DNA from: Streptomyces djakartensis
GTDB taxonomy: Bacteria > Actinomycetota > Actinomycetes > Streptomycetales > Streptomycetaceae
Assembly: GCF_014651075.1 (NCBI RefSeq)
Contig: NZ_BMWE01000008.1
Location: 62,001 to 126,000, forward strand
DNA length: 64,000 nt
Direction: 5' to 3'
The translations under genes and the position numbers were made by a program. Below the pieces are notes generated by a model that was not told the DNA's origin, made no database searches, and saw nothing but the letters and a program-made list of their open reading frames with translations. The first letter of the stretch is position 1. Every line of letters starts with the position of its first letter. Below are positions 33,739 to 42,998 of the stretch, one piece after another.

Positions 33739-35910
33739 ATGGACTCCACATCCTCCCCTTCGTCCTCGTCTTCGTCGCCGTTCGACATGGTCAGCAGCGC
33801 GCTGGCGCAGTACATCCCGCGCGGCGGAGCGGCAGCGGCTGCCGCCGACGCCGCCGACTCGCAGTACGACCGCCCCGCACGCCGGAGCGCACCCGCCGGT
33901 GCGGCCCCCGGCCGTCAGGAGCAGATCCTCGGCGCGGTCAACCTGGACCAGGACCTGAGGATCACCCGGAGCAATCTGGACGCGCCCGTGTTCGCCGGGG
34001 TGGAGGCCGCCACCGGGAGCTCCTTCCTCGATCTTCTGCCTCCCGGGGACGTACCCACGGTCACCCGCCGGTTGCGGCAGGTCCTCGAGACCGGTGAGCC
34101 GCACGTCGCCCGGGTCCAGCGCCTGCGGCGCGGCGACGGGTCGGAGCTCGTGGTGTCGCTGAGCATCCTGGCCGCCGCACCGCCCCAGGAAGGCCTGACC
34201 GTCACCCTGATCGCCATGGCCAGGAGGCTGCACCTGTACGCCGCCGAGACCGCGATCGGCACCTCGCTGGACATCGGCGAGACCGCCCAGTCGCTGGCGG
34301 AGTCCTTGCTGGCCTGGGGGGACGTGGCCGCCGTCGACCTCGACTTCGCCGTGTGGACGGGCGAGGCGGTCACCGGGCGGTCGCAGGGCCGCATCCGGCT
34401 GCGGCGGGCCGCCCTGGTACCTGACCGGGCCTGGCCCGACGGCTACGTGACCCCGGGCGACCACCTTCCCGGCGAGGCCAGCCGCCTGCTGTCGCAGGCG
34501 ATCCGGCGTGACGACGCCGCGCAGCCCGTCGTCATACCCGACCGGGAGGCGATCGAGCGGGTCCTGGGCAGTCCGCGGCTGGTACGCGCCCTGACGCCCG
34601 GCGACCGGGCGGTGGGGGTGGCGTTCCTGCCGCTGGTCCTGGACGGCACACCGCCCGTCGTGCTGGGCGTGGCGGAGGTCTGGCGGCGGGCGGACCGGCC
34701 CTTCGAGGACGGCGAGCTGCTCGACCTGCAGGAACTGGTGGACCGGACCGCCCACCACGTCGACCTGGCCCGCCGGCACCATCGCGAGCACACGCAGGTG
34801 CTGGCGCTGCAGCGCCGGCTGCTGCCGCGGACCAGCGGCGACACCATCGAGACCGCCAGCGTCTACCAGCCCGCCACCCCCGACAGCGCGGGCGTCGGCG
34901 GTGACTGGGTGAACAGCTTCCCGCTGCCGGACGGCCGCACCGCGCTGGTGGTCGGTGACGTCGTCGGGCACGGCCTGGGGGCCGCGGCGACCATGGGCCA
35001 GCTGAGCATGGAGGCCCGCGCGCTGCTCTCCGCGGGGCTGGCGCCCGACGAGGTGCTGGAGCACCTGGACGACACCGTGGCACTGCTGGACGACGCGGAG
35101 TCCGGTCTGGCGGCCGGCTACAGCGCTCTCGGGTCGACCTGCTGCATCGCCGTGTACGACCCGGTCAGCCACCGCGTGGCGCTCTCCAGCGCGGGCCACC
35201 TCCCCCCGGTGCTGGTCCTCCCGGACGGGCCCGCCGGCCCGGTCGCGGTCGGTACGCATCCCGGCCTGGGCGCCGAGTTCGCGCTGCGGGAGCCCTTCGA
35301 GGTGCACTCGTTCGCCGCGCCCCCGGGCTCGCTGCTCGCCCTGTACACCGACGGGCTGGTGGAGGACCCCGCCGTATCGATCGACGAGGGCATCGGCAGG
35401 CTCGCGGACCTCGTGGCCGAGGTGCACCCCTGGGATCCGCTGCAGCAGGCCGCCCGGAACGTCGCCGCCACCCTGGCGCCCGGGCGCCGGCGCGACGACG
35501 TGACCCTTCTGCTCGCCCGCATGATCGGCTACCGCAAGGGCGACACCGCCACCTGGCGTCTGCCCGCCCGCTATGACGCGGCCGCCCGGGCCCGCACGCT
35601 GGTCTCCGCCCTGCTGCGGCAGTGGCGCATCCGCGAGGACACCCGGGACAGCGTGCTGCTGGTGGTCAGCGAGCTGGTCGCCAACGCGGTCCGCTTCGCC
35701 CGCGGGCCCCTCACCGTGCGGGTGATCAGGACCGGTCACGGGCTGCTGTGCGAGGTGGGCGACACCGGAAACGGCAGGCCGCGGCTGGGCCGCAACCGGC
35801 CCCTCGACGACGGCGGTCGTGGACTGCACGTCGTACACGGGCTCACCACCCGGTGGGGGGTGCGGTGGACGGACACCGGGAAAGTGGTCTGGGCGGCGAT
35901 CGCGAGGTGA
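33739..35910 (+). CDS. PP2C-type phosphatase (SpoIIE) with sensor and anti-sigma-like HATPase domains
   Basis: 723 residues. An Ala/Ser-rich N-terminus precedes a PAS-like domain (about 60-165), a GAF-like region (170-345), a SpoIIE phosphatase (355-598) and a C-terminal HATPase_c domain (605-722). Metal-binding residues are intact: GVGGDW (Asp389), GDVVGHG (Asp407), LYTDGL (Asp538) and RRDDVTL (Asp586/587). HATPase N box SELVANA (Asn649) and G1 box VGDTGNG (Asp675) are also present. Streptomyces proteins of this plan act in partner-switching control of sigma factors: the ATPase may phosphorylate an anti-anti-sigma protein and the phosphatase reverse it. Confidence 0.9.
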   Translation: MDSTSSPSSSSSSPFDMVSSALAQYIPRGGAAAAAADAADSQYDRPARRSAPAGAAPGRQEQILGAVNLDQDLRITRSNLDAPVFAGVEAATGSSFLDLLPPGDVPTVTRRLRQVLETGEPHVARVQRLRRGDGSELVVSLSILAAAPPQEGLTVTLIAMARRLHLYAAETAIGTSLDIGETAQSLAESLLAWGDVAAVDLDFAVWTGEAVTGRSQGRIRLRRAALVPDRAWPDGYVTPGDHLPGEASRLLSQAIRRDDAAQPVVIPDREAIERVLGSPRLVRALTPGDRAVGVAFLPLVLDGTPPVVLGVAEVWRRADRPFEDGELLDLQELVDRTAHHVDLARRHHREHTQVLALQRRLLPRTSGDTIETASVYQPATPDSAGVGGDWVNSFPLPDGRTALVVGDVVGHGLGAAATMGQLSMEARALLSAGLAPDEVLEHLDDTVALLDDAESGLAAGYSALGSTCCIAVYDPVSHRVALSSAGHLPPVLVLPDGPAGPVAVGTHPGLGAEFALREPFEVHSFAAPPGSLLALYTDGLVEDPAVSIDEGIGRLADLVAEVHPWDPLQQAARNVAATLAPGRRRDDVTLLLARMIGYRKGDTATWRLPARYDAAARARTLVSALLRQWRIREDTRDSVLLVVSELVANAVRFARGPLTVRVIRTGHGLLCEVGDTGNGRPRLGRNRPLDDGGRGLHVVHGLTTRWGVRWTDTGKVVWAAIAR

Positions 35911-35944
35911 CACGCCGCCGGAGCGGTCATGGGGCAAGGGCCCC

Positions 35945-37129
35945 CTACAGCCACTGCCCTGCCAGGGCGGTCGCCGTGAGGCCCGGGGCCGCCGCGTAGA
36001 GGACGGCCCGGCTGCCCGGCTCCTGCCCGGCGTCATGCGCTCTGCGCATGATGTCGAACACGGCGGCGCCCCCGCGGTTACCGGTCGTGTAGCTGTCCCG
36101 GCTGTACTCCAGCAGCCCCGGCGGCCACCCGTCGGGCATCGTCTGCTCCATGTACTCCAGCACCCGCGTCCCGCCGGGGTGAGCGAGCAGCACGTCGGGG
36201 TGCCAGGAGTCGGGGTCGTCCTGGTAGCGGGCGCGCAGCCACCCCCACATCGCGGTGACCGTCCGCTGTACGGCCCGCGGCCCGCGCCGGTCCATCACGA
36301 AGTGGGTGCCGTCCGCCCGGGTCTCCAGGCGGTGCAGGTCCTGGGTGCCATGCAGGGTGTGGTGCCAGGCGGCGTCCAGCCGCAGCGCCGACTCACGCCT
36401 CGGGCGGCCGGTGACCACCGTGGCGACCGCGGTGTCCGCGAACAGCAGCCGGACGATCAGGGACTCCAGGGTGTCGTCCGCGGGCTGGTAGGTCGTGCTC
36501 AGCGCCTCCGCGATCACGACCAGCACCACGCGGTCCGGGTCCGCGGCCACGAGGTCCGCCGCCAGCGCCAGGGAGCGGGTCCCGGCGATGCAGGCCCACT
36601 GGGTGGCCGGCAGCAGCACCACGTCGTCACGGAGCGGCAGCTTGTTGGCCAGGGAGACGTCCAGCCCCGGCAGGGCGGGAGTGGTGGAATGACTGGTGAT
36701 CAAGCAGTCGACGTCCTCGGCGTCGAGCCCGGCGATCTGCAGGGCCCCGCGCGCCGCCTGCTCCCCGTAGGACTGCACGGCCGCCCAGGCCGGCGCGGTG
36801 CGCTCCTGCACGGTCTGCGGCGCGGGTATCGCCTCCAGGGCGCCGATCACCCGGTCCACGTCCGGCTCGGTGAACCCGTCCCGGGCCAGCGCCTCCCGGG
36901 CCGGACCGACGCCGGCGGCGAGCAGACCGCCCCCGTCGCCCGGCGCCACGGCGGCCTCCAGCGGCAGCATCCACCCGCGGGTTTCGATGCCCGTACTGGC
37001 CGCGATGGCGTCGATGCGCGGCGCCCACGCCGCGTGCGGGTGCCGCTCACGTACTTCCGTCACGATCTGGCTGGTCTTCACGGTGTGCCTGCCGTGTATC
37101 ACGGCAGGCGGGCACAGGTAAGCGGCCAT
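35945..37129 (-). CDS. Type III polyketide synthase, divergent
   Basis: 394 residues from the ATG giving MAAYLCPPAV; the frame extends upstream without domain content. It is a thiolase-fold chalcone-synthase relative with the catalytic triad Cys180 (ATQWACIAGTRSL), His317 (LLAHPGGTRVLEYM) and Asn351 (YTTGNRGGAAVF). The usual GFGPG loop near the C-terminus reads AAAPG (379-383), and the usual SCTG-type motif reads SHSTTPALPG (146-155). It should condense malonyl-CoA on an acyl starter. No methyltransferase, oxidase or P450 gene adjoins it, so the product cannot be predicted. Confidence 0.85.
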   Translation of the reverse strand: MAAYLCPPAVIHGRHTVKTSQIVTEVRERHPHAAWAPRIDAIAASTGIETRGWMLPLEAAVAPGDGGGLLAAGVGPAREALARDGFTEPDVDRVIGALEAIPAPQTVQERTAPAWAAVQSYGEQAARGALQIAGLDAEDVDCLITSHSTTPALPGLDVSLANKLPLRDDVVLLPATQWACIAGTRSLALAADLVAADPDRVVLVVIAEALSTTYQPADDTLESLIVRLLFADTAVATVVTGRPRRESALRLDAAWHHTLHGTQDLHRLETRADGTHFVMDRRGPRAVQRTVTAMWGWLRARYQDDPDSWHPDVLLAHPGGTRVLEYMEQTMPDGWPPGLLEYSRDSYTTGNRGGAAVFDIMRRAHDAGQEPGSRAVLYAAAPGLTATALAGQWL

Positions 37130-37606
37130 GGATGGCACCTTTCTGGGGGAAAGGGGATGCGAGAGGGGAGCAAAGGGGGAAGGGGGCGCTCTGCTTCGGG
37201 CGCCGATGTCCGCGTCGAGCATGGACGCTAAATGGACATTTCCGCTGTGACCTGGGCAACTTGGGCGGCGTGTGGAGTGGGTGACACGGCACACACCGCC
37301 ACGCAAGGGGCTCCCGGCGCGGAGCCCGGATATATCTGACATATCTTCAGTCGGAAGCCCTGTAAACCCGTCCGGGGCACGGCGGCGGAACCTCACCGAA
37401 GAGAAGCCCTCAACCGGCCGCCCGGATTCGCCGCCGCCGAACCCGCCCGGCCAGGAGGGCATGCCTGTGACGTGCGCCTCACACCGGCTTCGCTCCGCTC
37501 CGCCGCCGAGGGAAAGGCGCGAGCGGACCCGGAGCCACCTGCCGATGGCTCGGTCGGCGCGGTCGCCACATGGGAAATGAGCCCGGCGCGGGACCGGGCA
37601 AGCCGC
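37130..37606. promoter_or_regulatory. Upstream region of the polyketide synthase with an AT-rich dyad
   Basis: 477 bases with no convincing gene. At 37329-37345, GATAT-ATCTGAC-ATATC is a small dyad in an AT-rich island that stands out from about 70 percent GC surroundings. It is a candidate promoter or regulator site about 200 bases before the synthase. Confidence 0.4.
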
Positions 37607-38629
37607 CTACGGCCTGGGCGCGGGCTGCTCCCCGGAGCCCCGCACGATCAGGCGGGTGGGAACGGTGACGGTACGAGCCCGGGAGCGGTCGCCGTCGAGG
37701 CGGGCCAGGGCGGTCGCGGCGGCGCTGCGGCCGATTTCCTCGGGGTCCTGGGCGACGACCGTCAGGGCCGGTTCCAGCGCTTCGGCGAGAGAGACGTCGT
37801 CAAAAGCCACGACGGCCACGTCCTTGCGCTTGCCGCGGGCGAGTTCGGCCACGATGCCGAGCGCCATGATGTTGTTCCCGGCGAACAGGGCCGTGGGGGG
37901 ATCGGCCAGGTCGAGCAGTTGGGAGGTCACCACCTCCGCCCCCCGCTGATCGTGCGCGCTGACCACCAGCGAGCGGTCGTAGGGGATATCGGCTTCCCGC
38001 AGGGCCGCCCGGTATCCGGCGAAGCGCTCGCGGCGGGTGTACAGCTTCACGGGCAGGTCGCCGACGAACCCGATACGCCGGTGACCGTGGGCGATCAGGT
38101 GGGCGACGCCCTCCTGGGCCCCCGCCCGGTTGGAGCTGACGATGCTGTCCGTGGCCAGGCCGACCCCGGGCCGGTCCAGGAAGACGACGGGCAGCCCCGC
38201 CGTGCGGTGCGGCTTGAGGCCGGAGTGGTCGGCGCCGACGGACGGCACGACGATCAGGATGCTGACGCGCCGGGCGAGGAACTGTGCCGTCAGGGCGCGT
38301 TCGCGCTCGGGGTCGTCGGCGGATGAGCCCATGAGCAGCGTCAGCCCGCGGTCCCGGACCGTGTCCTCGATACCGCGGGCGACGGCCCCGAAGAAGGGGT
38401 TGGCGAGGTCGGGGACGACCAGCCCTATGGTGGTGTCCGGGCCGCCGACGCGGATGTTGCGGGCCATGAGGTTCGGCTGGAAGCCCAACTTGGCCACCGC
38501 GGCGAGCACTTGTTCCCGGGTCTGCGCCGAGACGGGCCCGTCCTCGTTGAGGACCCGGGAGACCGTCTTGGCGCTGACACCTACTTCTCGGGCGACATCG
38601 GCCAAGGTGGGGCGGCGTCTGGCTGCCAT
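37607..38629 (-). CDS. LacI-family repressor of the sugar/fructan genes
   Basis: 340 residues. The N-terminal LacI helix-turn-helix (PTLADVAREVGVSAKTVSRVLN, residues 7-28) and hinge helix (about 50-60) are followed by a periplasmic-binding-protein-like effector domain. The typical TIGLVVPDLANPFFGAVARGIED is near 70-92, and FDDVSLAEALEPALTVVAQD is near 278-297. It is first in a leftward block with the sugar ABC importer downstream of its own promoter side. The paired TGTCAWCGWTGACA operators at the importer/kinase and GH32 promoters have the size and symmetry of LacI sites. The sugar ligand is inferred to be fructose-like. Confidence 0.9.
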   Translation of the reverse strand: MAARRRPTLADVAREVGVSAKTVSRVLNEDGPVSAQTREQVLAAVAKLGFQPNLMARNIRVGGPDTTIGLVVPDLANPFFGAVARGIEDTVRDRGLTLLMGSSADDPERERALTAQFLARRVSILIVVPSVGADHSGLKPHRTAGLPVVFLDRPGVGLATDSIVSSNRAGAQEGVAHLIAHGHRRIGFVGDLPVKLYTRRERFAGYRAALREADIPYDRSLVVSAHDQRGAEVVTSQLLDLADPPTALFAGNNIMALGIVAELARGKRKDVAVVAFDDVSLAEALEPALTVVAQDPEEIGRSAAATALARLDGDRSRARTVTVPTRLIVRGSGEQPAPRP

Positions 38630-38706
38630 GGAGGAAACCGTCTCCTGAATGCTCCCGGGTTCCGGGCCGCGGCCTCGGCCGGAACATGCGGGAGCGGTTC
38701 GCGCTG

Positions 38707-39540
38707 TCAGGTGGCCTGTACTCCGGCGGCCTTCGCGGCCTCGGAATCCGCTACGACAGTATCGCCGGACTCGTCGACGGTGAGCGCGCCGGTCATGATG
38801 GCGACGACCTCCGCCATGGAGTAGTCGGACGGCTTGATCACGGCGGCCCGCCGGCCCAGCCGGTGGACGTGGATCCGGTCGGCGATCTCGAAGACGTGCG
38901 GCATGTTGTGGCTGATCAGAACGACCGGCATGCCCTTGTCGCGGACCCGGCGGATCAGGTCGAGGACCTGTCCGGACTCCTTGACGCCGAGGGCGGCGGT
39001 GGGTTCGTCCATGACGACGACGCTGCGCGCCCAGGCGACCGCGCGGGCGACCGCCACGGCCTGGCGCTGCCCGCCGGAGAGGGTCTCCACGGCCTGGGTG
39101 AGCGAGCGCAGGCCGATCTTCAGGTCGGCCATGTGCTCGGCGGCCTCCTGGCGCATGCGCTTCTTGTCGAGCATGCGGAAGGCGCTGCCGAGGATGCCCG
39201 GGCGGCGCAGCTCGCGACCGAGGAACATGTTCGAGGCGATGTCCATCGAGGCCGCCACCGCGAGGTCCTGATAGACCGTCTCGATGCCGTGGGCGCGGGC
39301 GCTCTGCGGGCCGGAGAACTGGATCGGCTCGCCGTTGAGGCGTATCTCGCCCTCGTCCGGCACCAGCGCGCCGGTGAGTGCCTTGATGAGGCTGGTCTTG
39401 CCGGCGCCGTTGTCGCCGATGACCGCGAGGACCTCGCCGGGCATGAGGTCGAAGTCGGCGCCGTCGATGGCGGTGACCTGGCCGTAGCGCTTGACCAGAC
39501 CGCGGGCCTGCAGAACGGGGGTTGCGGTGGTGGTGGTCAT
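38707..39540 (-). CDS. Sugar ABC transporter ATPase, single-domain (FrcA-like)
   Basis: 277 residues. Walker A GDNGAGKTS (42-50), signature LSGGQRQ (154-160), Walker B VVVMDEPT (174-181), H-loop ISH (209-211). Only one ATPase domain is present, unlike RbsA/MglA (two), which matches FrcA of fructose importers. Its ATG overlaps the permease stop by 4 bases (ATGA), so translation is coupled. It works with the permease and lipoprotein upstream. Confidence 0.92.
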   Translation of the reverse strand: MTTTTATPVLQARGLVKRYGQVTAIDGADFDLMPGEVLAVIGDNGAGKTSLIKALTGALVPDEGEIRLNGEPIQFSGPQSARAHGIETVYQDLAVAASMDIASNMFLGRELRRPGILGSAFRMLDKKRMRQEAAEHMADLKIGLRSLTQAVETLSGGQRQAVAVARAVAWARSVVVMDEPTAALGVKESGQVLDLIRRVRDKGMPVVLISHNMPHVFEIADRIHVHRLGRRAAVIKPSDYSMAEVVAIMTGALTVDESGDTVVADSEAAKAAGVQAT

Positions 39541-40550
39541 CGGGCCTTCCTCCGGGAGATCTGGTCGACGGTCACCGCGAGGATCACCAGGACACCGGTG
39601 ATCAGGGTCTGGTAGACCGAGGCGACACCCATCAGCTGCAGGCCGTTGCGGAACACGCCGACGATCAGGACGCCGATGAACGTGCCCAGGACCGACCCGC
39701 GTCCACCGAACAGGCTGGTGCCGCCGAGGACCACGGCGGTGATGCTGTCGAGGTTGTCGGTCTGCCCGGCCTGCGGGTCGCCCACTCCGGTGCGGGAGAT
39801 GAGCAGCAGGGCGGCGATGCCGTAGAGGACACCGGCCACGGTGTAGACGCCGATGGTCAGCCGGGAGGTGCGGATGCCGTTCAGCCGCGCCGCCTCCGGG
39901 CTGTTGCCCAGGGCGTAGACGTGCCGGCCCCAGCTGGTGCTGCTCAGCGCGTAGGCGAGCAGGAGGAAGAGGGCGATGGTGACCAGCGAGCCGTAGGTGA
40001 TGTCGGTCCTGCCGAGCGGGAAGGTCTGCCCGAGCGCCGTCAGCGGGCCGGGCAGGCTGCTGACCGTCTGCTCCTCGGAGTAGATGTGCGTCAGCGCGAA
40101 CGCCACGTTGAGCATGCCGAGGGTGACGATGAACGGCGGCAGCGGGATCTTCTTCACCAGCGCCCCGTTGAGCATGCCGAAGCCGCCGCAGACGACCAGG
40201 CCCAGCGCGATCGCGGCGAGCGGTGGCAGGGAGCCCTCGGCGGCCATCTTCGCGATCACGATGCTGCCGAACGCCATCACCGCCCCGCAGGACAGGTCGA
40301 TGCCGGCGGTCAGGATGATCAGCGTCTGGCCGATGGCCAGCGTGCCGACGACCATGACCTGCTGCACGATCAGCGAGAAGTTCCCGCCGGTGAGGAACTG
40401 GTCGGTCGAGAGGGAGAAGAAGACACAGGCCAGGAGCAGGGCGACCAGCGGGCCGGTGGTCGGCTGCGTGAGCAGTCTGCGGACCGTGGTCGGCGCTTTG
40501 AGATCCGCGTACGGCGTGGACGTGGAGGGTGGCGTGGACGTGGCAGTCAT
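39537..40550 (-). CDS. Sugar ABC transporter permease (ribose/fructose type)
   Basis: 337 residues with about 9-10 hydrophobic segments. The family motif DLSCGAVMAFGSIV is in TM3, EAARLNGIRTSRLTIGVYTVAGVLYGIAALLL is later, and ITAVVLGGTSLFGGRGSVLGTFIGVLIVGVFRNGL carries the GG-x-GS segment typical of BPD_transp_2 permeases (RbsC/FrcC). Middle gene of the importer operon. Confidence 0.92.
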   Translation of the reverse strand: MTATSTPPSTSTPYADLKAPTTVRRLLTQPTTGPLVALLLACVFFSLSTDQFLTGGNFSLIVQQVMVVGTLAIGQTLIILTAGIDLSCGAVMAFGSIVIAKMAAEGSLPPLAAIALGLVVCGGFGMLNGALVKKIPLPPFIVTLGMLNVAFALTHIYSEEQTVSSLPGPLTALGQTFPLGRTDITYGSLVTIALFLLLAYALSSTSWGRHVYALGNSPEAARLNGIRTSRLTIGVYTVAGVLYGIAALLLISRTGVGDPQAGQTDNLDSITAVVLGGTSLFGGRGSVLGTFIGVLIVGVFRNGLQLMGVASVYQTLITGVLVILAVTVDQISRRKAR

Positions 40551-40693
40551 GCGAGGTCCTTGTCGGGAGACTGAGGTCCTTGTCGGTCCTGGTCGGACGG
40601 CGGGAGGACGAGGGGCGGCCGTCCCGGTCGGGGAGGAGGGGACGGCCGCTCCGCTGAGGGGTGTCGAACGGCGGCTGCCAGGGGGCCGGCGGC

Positions 40694-41716
40694 TCAGCCC
40701 CAGCAGTTGTCCAGGCCGTAGGCGGTGTCCTTGGAAGCGGCACCGTCCTGCGCCTTGTCCGTGATCAGGGTGACGCCGGTGTCGGTGTAACCCGACGCCT
40801 TCTTGCCGTCCTTCGCGTACGTCACGACGGCCTTGACGCCCTCGGCGGCCATCTTCAGCGGGTACTGCTGCGAGGTCGCGGCGATCTTGCCGTCCTTGAC
40901 GGCCCGGGTGCCGGTGCAGCCGCCGTCGACGGAGACGATCAGGACGTCCTTCTCCCGGCCCTTGGCCTTCAGCGCGGTGTACGCGCCCAGGGCGGCGGGC
41001 TCGTTGATGGTGTACACGACGTTGATGTCGGGCGCCTTCTGCAGGCAGTTCTCCATCGCGGTCTGGCCCTTGGCCTGGTCGCCGCCGGTGTCCTGGGAGC
41101 AGACCACGGAGGGGTCGCCCTCCTTGACGCCGAAGCCCTTCAGGAAGCCGTTGTGCCGCTGCACGCCGACGGAGACACCCGGCGCGAGGTCGAGGGTGGC
41201 TATCTTCGCCTTCTTGCCCTTCATCGCGGCCTTGGCGTACTCGCCGATCAGCTCGCCGGCCTTGAGGTTGTCGGTGGCGAACAGGGCGTCGGCCGCGCTC
41301 TCCGGCTCGGTCGGGGTGTCCAGCGCGATGACCAGGACGCCCTTGGCGCGGGCCTTCTCGATGGCGGGCACGATCGCCTTGGAGTCGCTGGGCGTGATCA
41401 GGATGCCCTTCACACCGGAGGCGACCATGTTCTCGATGGCGGTGACCTGACCGGCGTTGTCACCGTCGAACTTGCCCGCGGCGGTGGACAGTTTGACGCC
41501 GTTCTCCTTGGCGGCCTTCTCCGCGCCCTCCCTCATCTTCACGAAGAACGGGTTGGTGTCGGTCTTGGTGATCAGGCCGACCTTGACCTCGCCCGATCCG
41601 GAGCTCGCGGCGCCCGATCCGGATCCGGAGCCACAGGCGGTCAGGGCGAGGGCCGCGACGCCCGTGCACGCGGCGGCTCTGAGCAAGGAGGAGGGCAGAG
41701 AAGAGATGCGTGACAT
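40694..41716 (-). CDS. Sugar-binding lipoprotein of the ABC importer
   Basis: 340 residues from the ATG with AGGAG 6 bases upstream. Lipobox LTAC with Cys28 as the lipidated residue; a Gly/Ser-rich linker, then a type I periplasmic-binding fold (KVGLITKTDTNPFFVKMREGAEKAAKENG; QDTGGDQAKGQTAMENCLQ; NEPAALGAYTALK). This class binds ribose, xylose or fructose. First gene of the importer operon, 143 bases from the permease. The paired operator lies 57-86 bases upstream. Confidence 0.92.
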   Translation of the reverse strand: MSRISSLPSSLLRAAACTGVAALALTACGSGSGSGAASSGSGEVKVGLITKTDTNPFFVKMREGAEKAAKENGVKLSTAAGKFDGDNAGQVTAIENMVASGVKGILITPSDSKAIVPAIEKARAKGVLVIALDTPTEPESAADALFATDNLKAGELIGEYAKAAMKGKKAKIATLDLAPGVSVGVQRHNGFLKGFGVKEGDPSVVCSQDTGGDQAKGQTAMENCLQKAPDINVVYTINEPAALGAYTALKAKGREKDVLIVSVDGGCTGTRAVKDGKIAATSQQYPLKMAAEGVKAVVTYAKDGKKASGYTDTGVTLITDKAQDGAASKDTAYGLDNCWG

Positions 41717-41772
41717 GAACGACTCCTGCGGGATCGCGGACGGGCGGCCGGCATCTGCATGCCGTCCCGTGG

Positions 41773-41802
41773 TGTCAACGATGACTTGTGACATCGTTGA
41801 CA
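41773..41802. promoter_or_regulatory. Paired LacI-type operator between importer and kinase genes
   Basis: TGTCAACGATGACT (41773-41786) and TGACATCGTTGACA (41789-41802), starts 16 bases apart. The pair also forms a 34-base near-perfect palindrome (41771-41804 approximately). It sits between the divergent binding-protein and kinase genes and matches the pair before the GH32 gene. Confidence 0.85.
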
Positions 41803-41944
41803 CCGCTTGGCGAGGATGATGGACTCCGGTCCTCGGCAACGTCAATGCCTTGCACTCGTCACAAATCGGCAACGCCCCCATGGCCGCCGCCCGCCCGAAG
41901 CCGTTCGCCGGCCTGCCCGGGGCATGCCCGTCCCCGCCCAGGCC

Positions 41945-41976
41945 GTTCCACGAATCGCGCGTTCCACGAATCGCGC
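41945..41976 (+). repeat. 16-bp tandem direct repeat in the kinase leader
   Basis: GTTCCACGAATCGCGC occurs twice in exact tandem, 22 bases before the kinase start. It could be slippage or a feature of the 5' leader. Confidence 0.85.
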
Positions 41977-41997
41977 GTGCCAAGAGAAGAGCAGCCC

Positions 41998-42984
41998 ATG
42001 AGCCCGCGCCAGATCACCGTCCTGGGAGAGTGCGTCGCCGACGCGTTCACCGAACCCGCGACCGCCGGCAACGAGCTCGCCCTGCGCGTGCTGCCGGGCG
42101 GCGGACCCGCCAACACGGCGGTGGCCCTGGCCCGGCTGGGCACGCCGGCCCGCTTCCTCGCCCGCCTGTCCGGCGACGTGTTCGGCCGCCTCTTCCGGGC
42201 CCACCTGGAGGCGTCCGGCGTGGACCTCTCGCACGCCGTCGACGCCGCCGAGCCCAGCACGCTCGCCGTGGCCGAGCTGGACGCCCGGGGCCAGGCCGCG
42301 TTCTCCTTCCACGCCCAGGCCACCGCCGACTGGCAGTGGACGAGCGCGGAACTGGCCGGGGTGGACCTGACCGGCAGCGCCTGTGTGCACACCGGGTCAC
42401 TGGCCCTGGTCAAGGACCCGGGAGCGGCGGTGGTGGAGGACTTCCTGGCGGCGGCCGCCCCCCGGGCCACCATCAGCATCGACCCCAACGTCCGCCCGCT
42501 CCTGGTGAACCCCGACGTCTACCGCGCCCGGCTGGCGCACTGGTGCGCCCTCGCGGACGTGCTGCGGCTGAGCGAGGACGACCTGGACCTCCTGCTGCCC
42601 GGAACACCCCCCGAGCAGGCCTGCGACACCTGGCACGCGGCGGGGGCGCGGCTCGTCGTCATCACACGCGGCGCCGACGGCGCCCTGGCCTCACTCGACG
42701 GGGAGCGGGTGCGGGTGCCCGCGGTGGCGACACCGGTCGTCGACACGGTCGGTGCGGGGGACTCCTTCACCGCGGGCCTGCTGCACCACCTCGACTCCCG
42801 CGGACTCCTCGGCGGCAGGCTGACCGACCTGCGCCTCGGCGACGTCGAGGCGGCCTGCCGCTTCGCCGTCAAGGTCGCCGCGCTGACCTGCTCGGTCGCC
42901 GGCCCGAACCCGCCCTGGCAGGACCAGGTGGCGCCGCTCACGACGGACGCCTCGGCCGTCCGGCACCTCGACTCCACCCACTGA
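41998..42984 (+). CDS. PfkB-family carbohydrate kinase, probable fructokinase
   Basis: 328 residues from the ATG giving MSPRQITVLGECVADAF, preceded by AAGAGAAGAG. PGGGPANTAVALARLG (33-48) is the PfkB substrate-binding motif, and DTVGAGDSFTAG (249-260) holds the catalytic base Asp255 and anion hole. Phosphorylates a sugar (family: fructokinase, ribokinase, 2-keto-3-deoxygluconate kinase) in the cytoplasm. It is divergent from the importer and shares the paired operator, so it should act on the imported sugar. Confidence 0.9.
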   Translation: MSPRQITVLGECVADAFTEPATAGNELALRVLPGGGPANTAVALARLGTPARFLARLSGDVFGRLFRAHLEASGVDLSHAVDAAEPSTLAVAELDARGQAAFSFHAQATADWQWTSAELAGVDLTGSACVHTGSLALVKDPGAAVVEDFLAAAAPRATISIDPNVRPLLVNPDVYRARLAHWCALADVLRLSEDDLDLLLPGTPPEQACDTWHAAGARLVVITRGADGALASLDGERVRVPAVATPVVDTVGAGDSFTAGLLHHLDSRGLLGGRLTDLRLGDVEAACRFAVKVAALTCSVAGPNPPWQDQVAPLTTDASAVRHLDSTH

Positions 42985-42998
42985 CAAGGAGAGGAACC

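Noticed and set aside
35945..37129. RppA (tetrahydroxynaphthalene synthase) or germicidin synthase
   Set aside because: Key motifs (GFGPG loop, SCTG segment) differ, and no P450 or tailoring gene typical of rppA loci is present.
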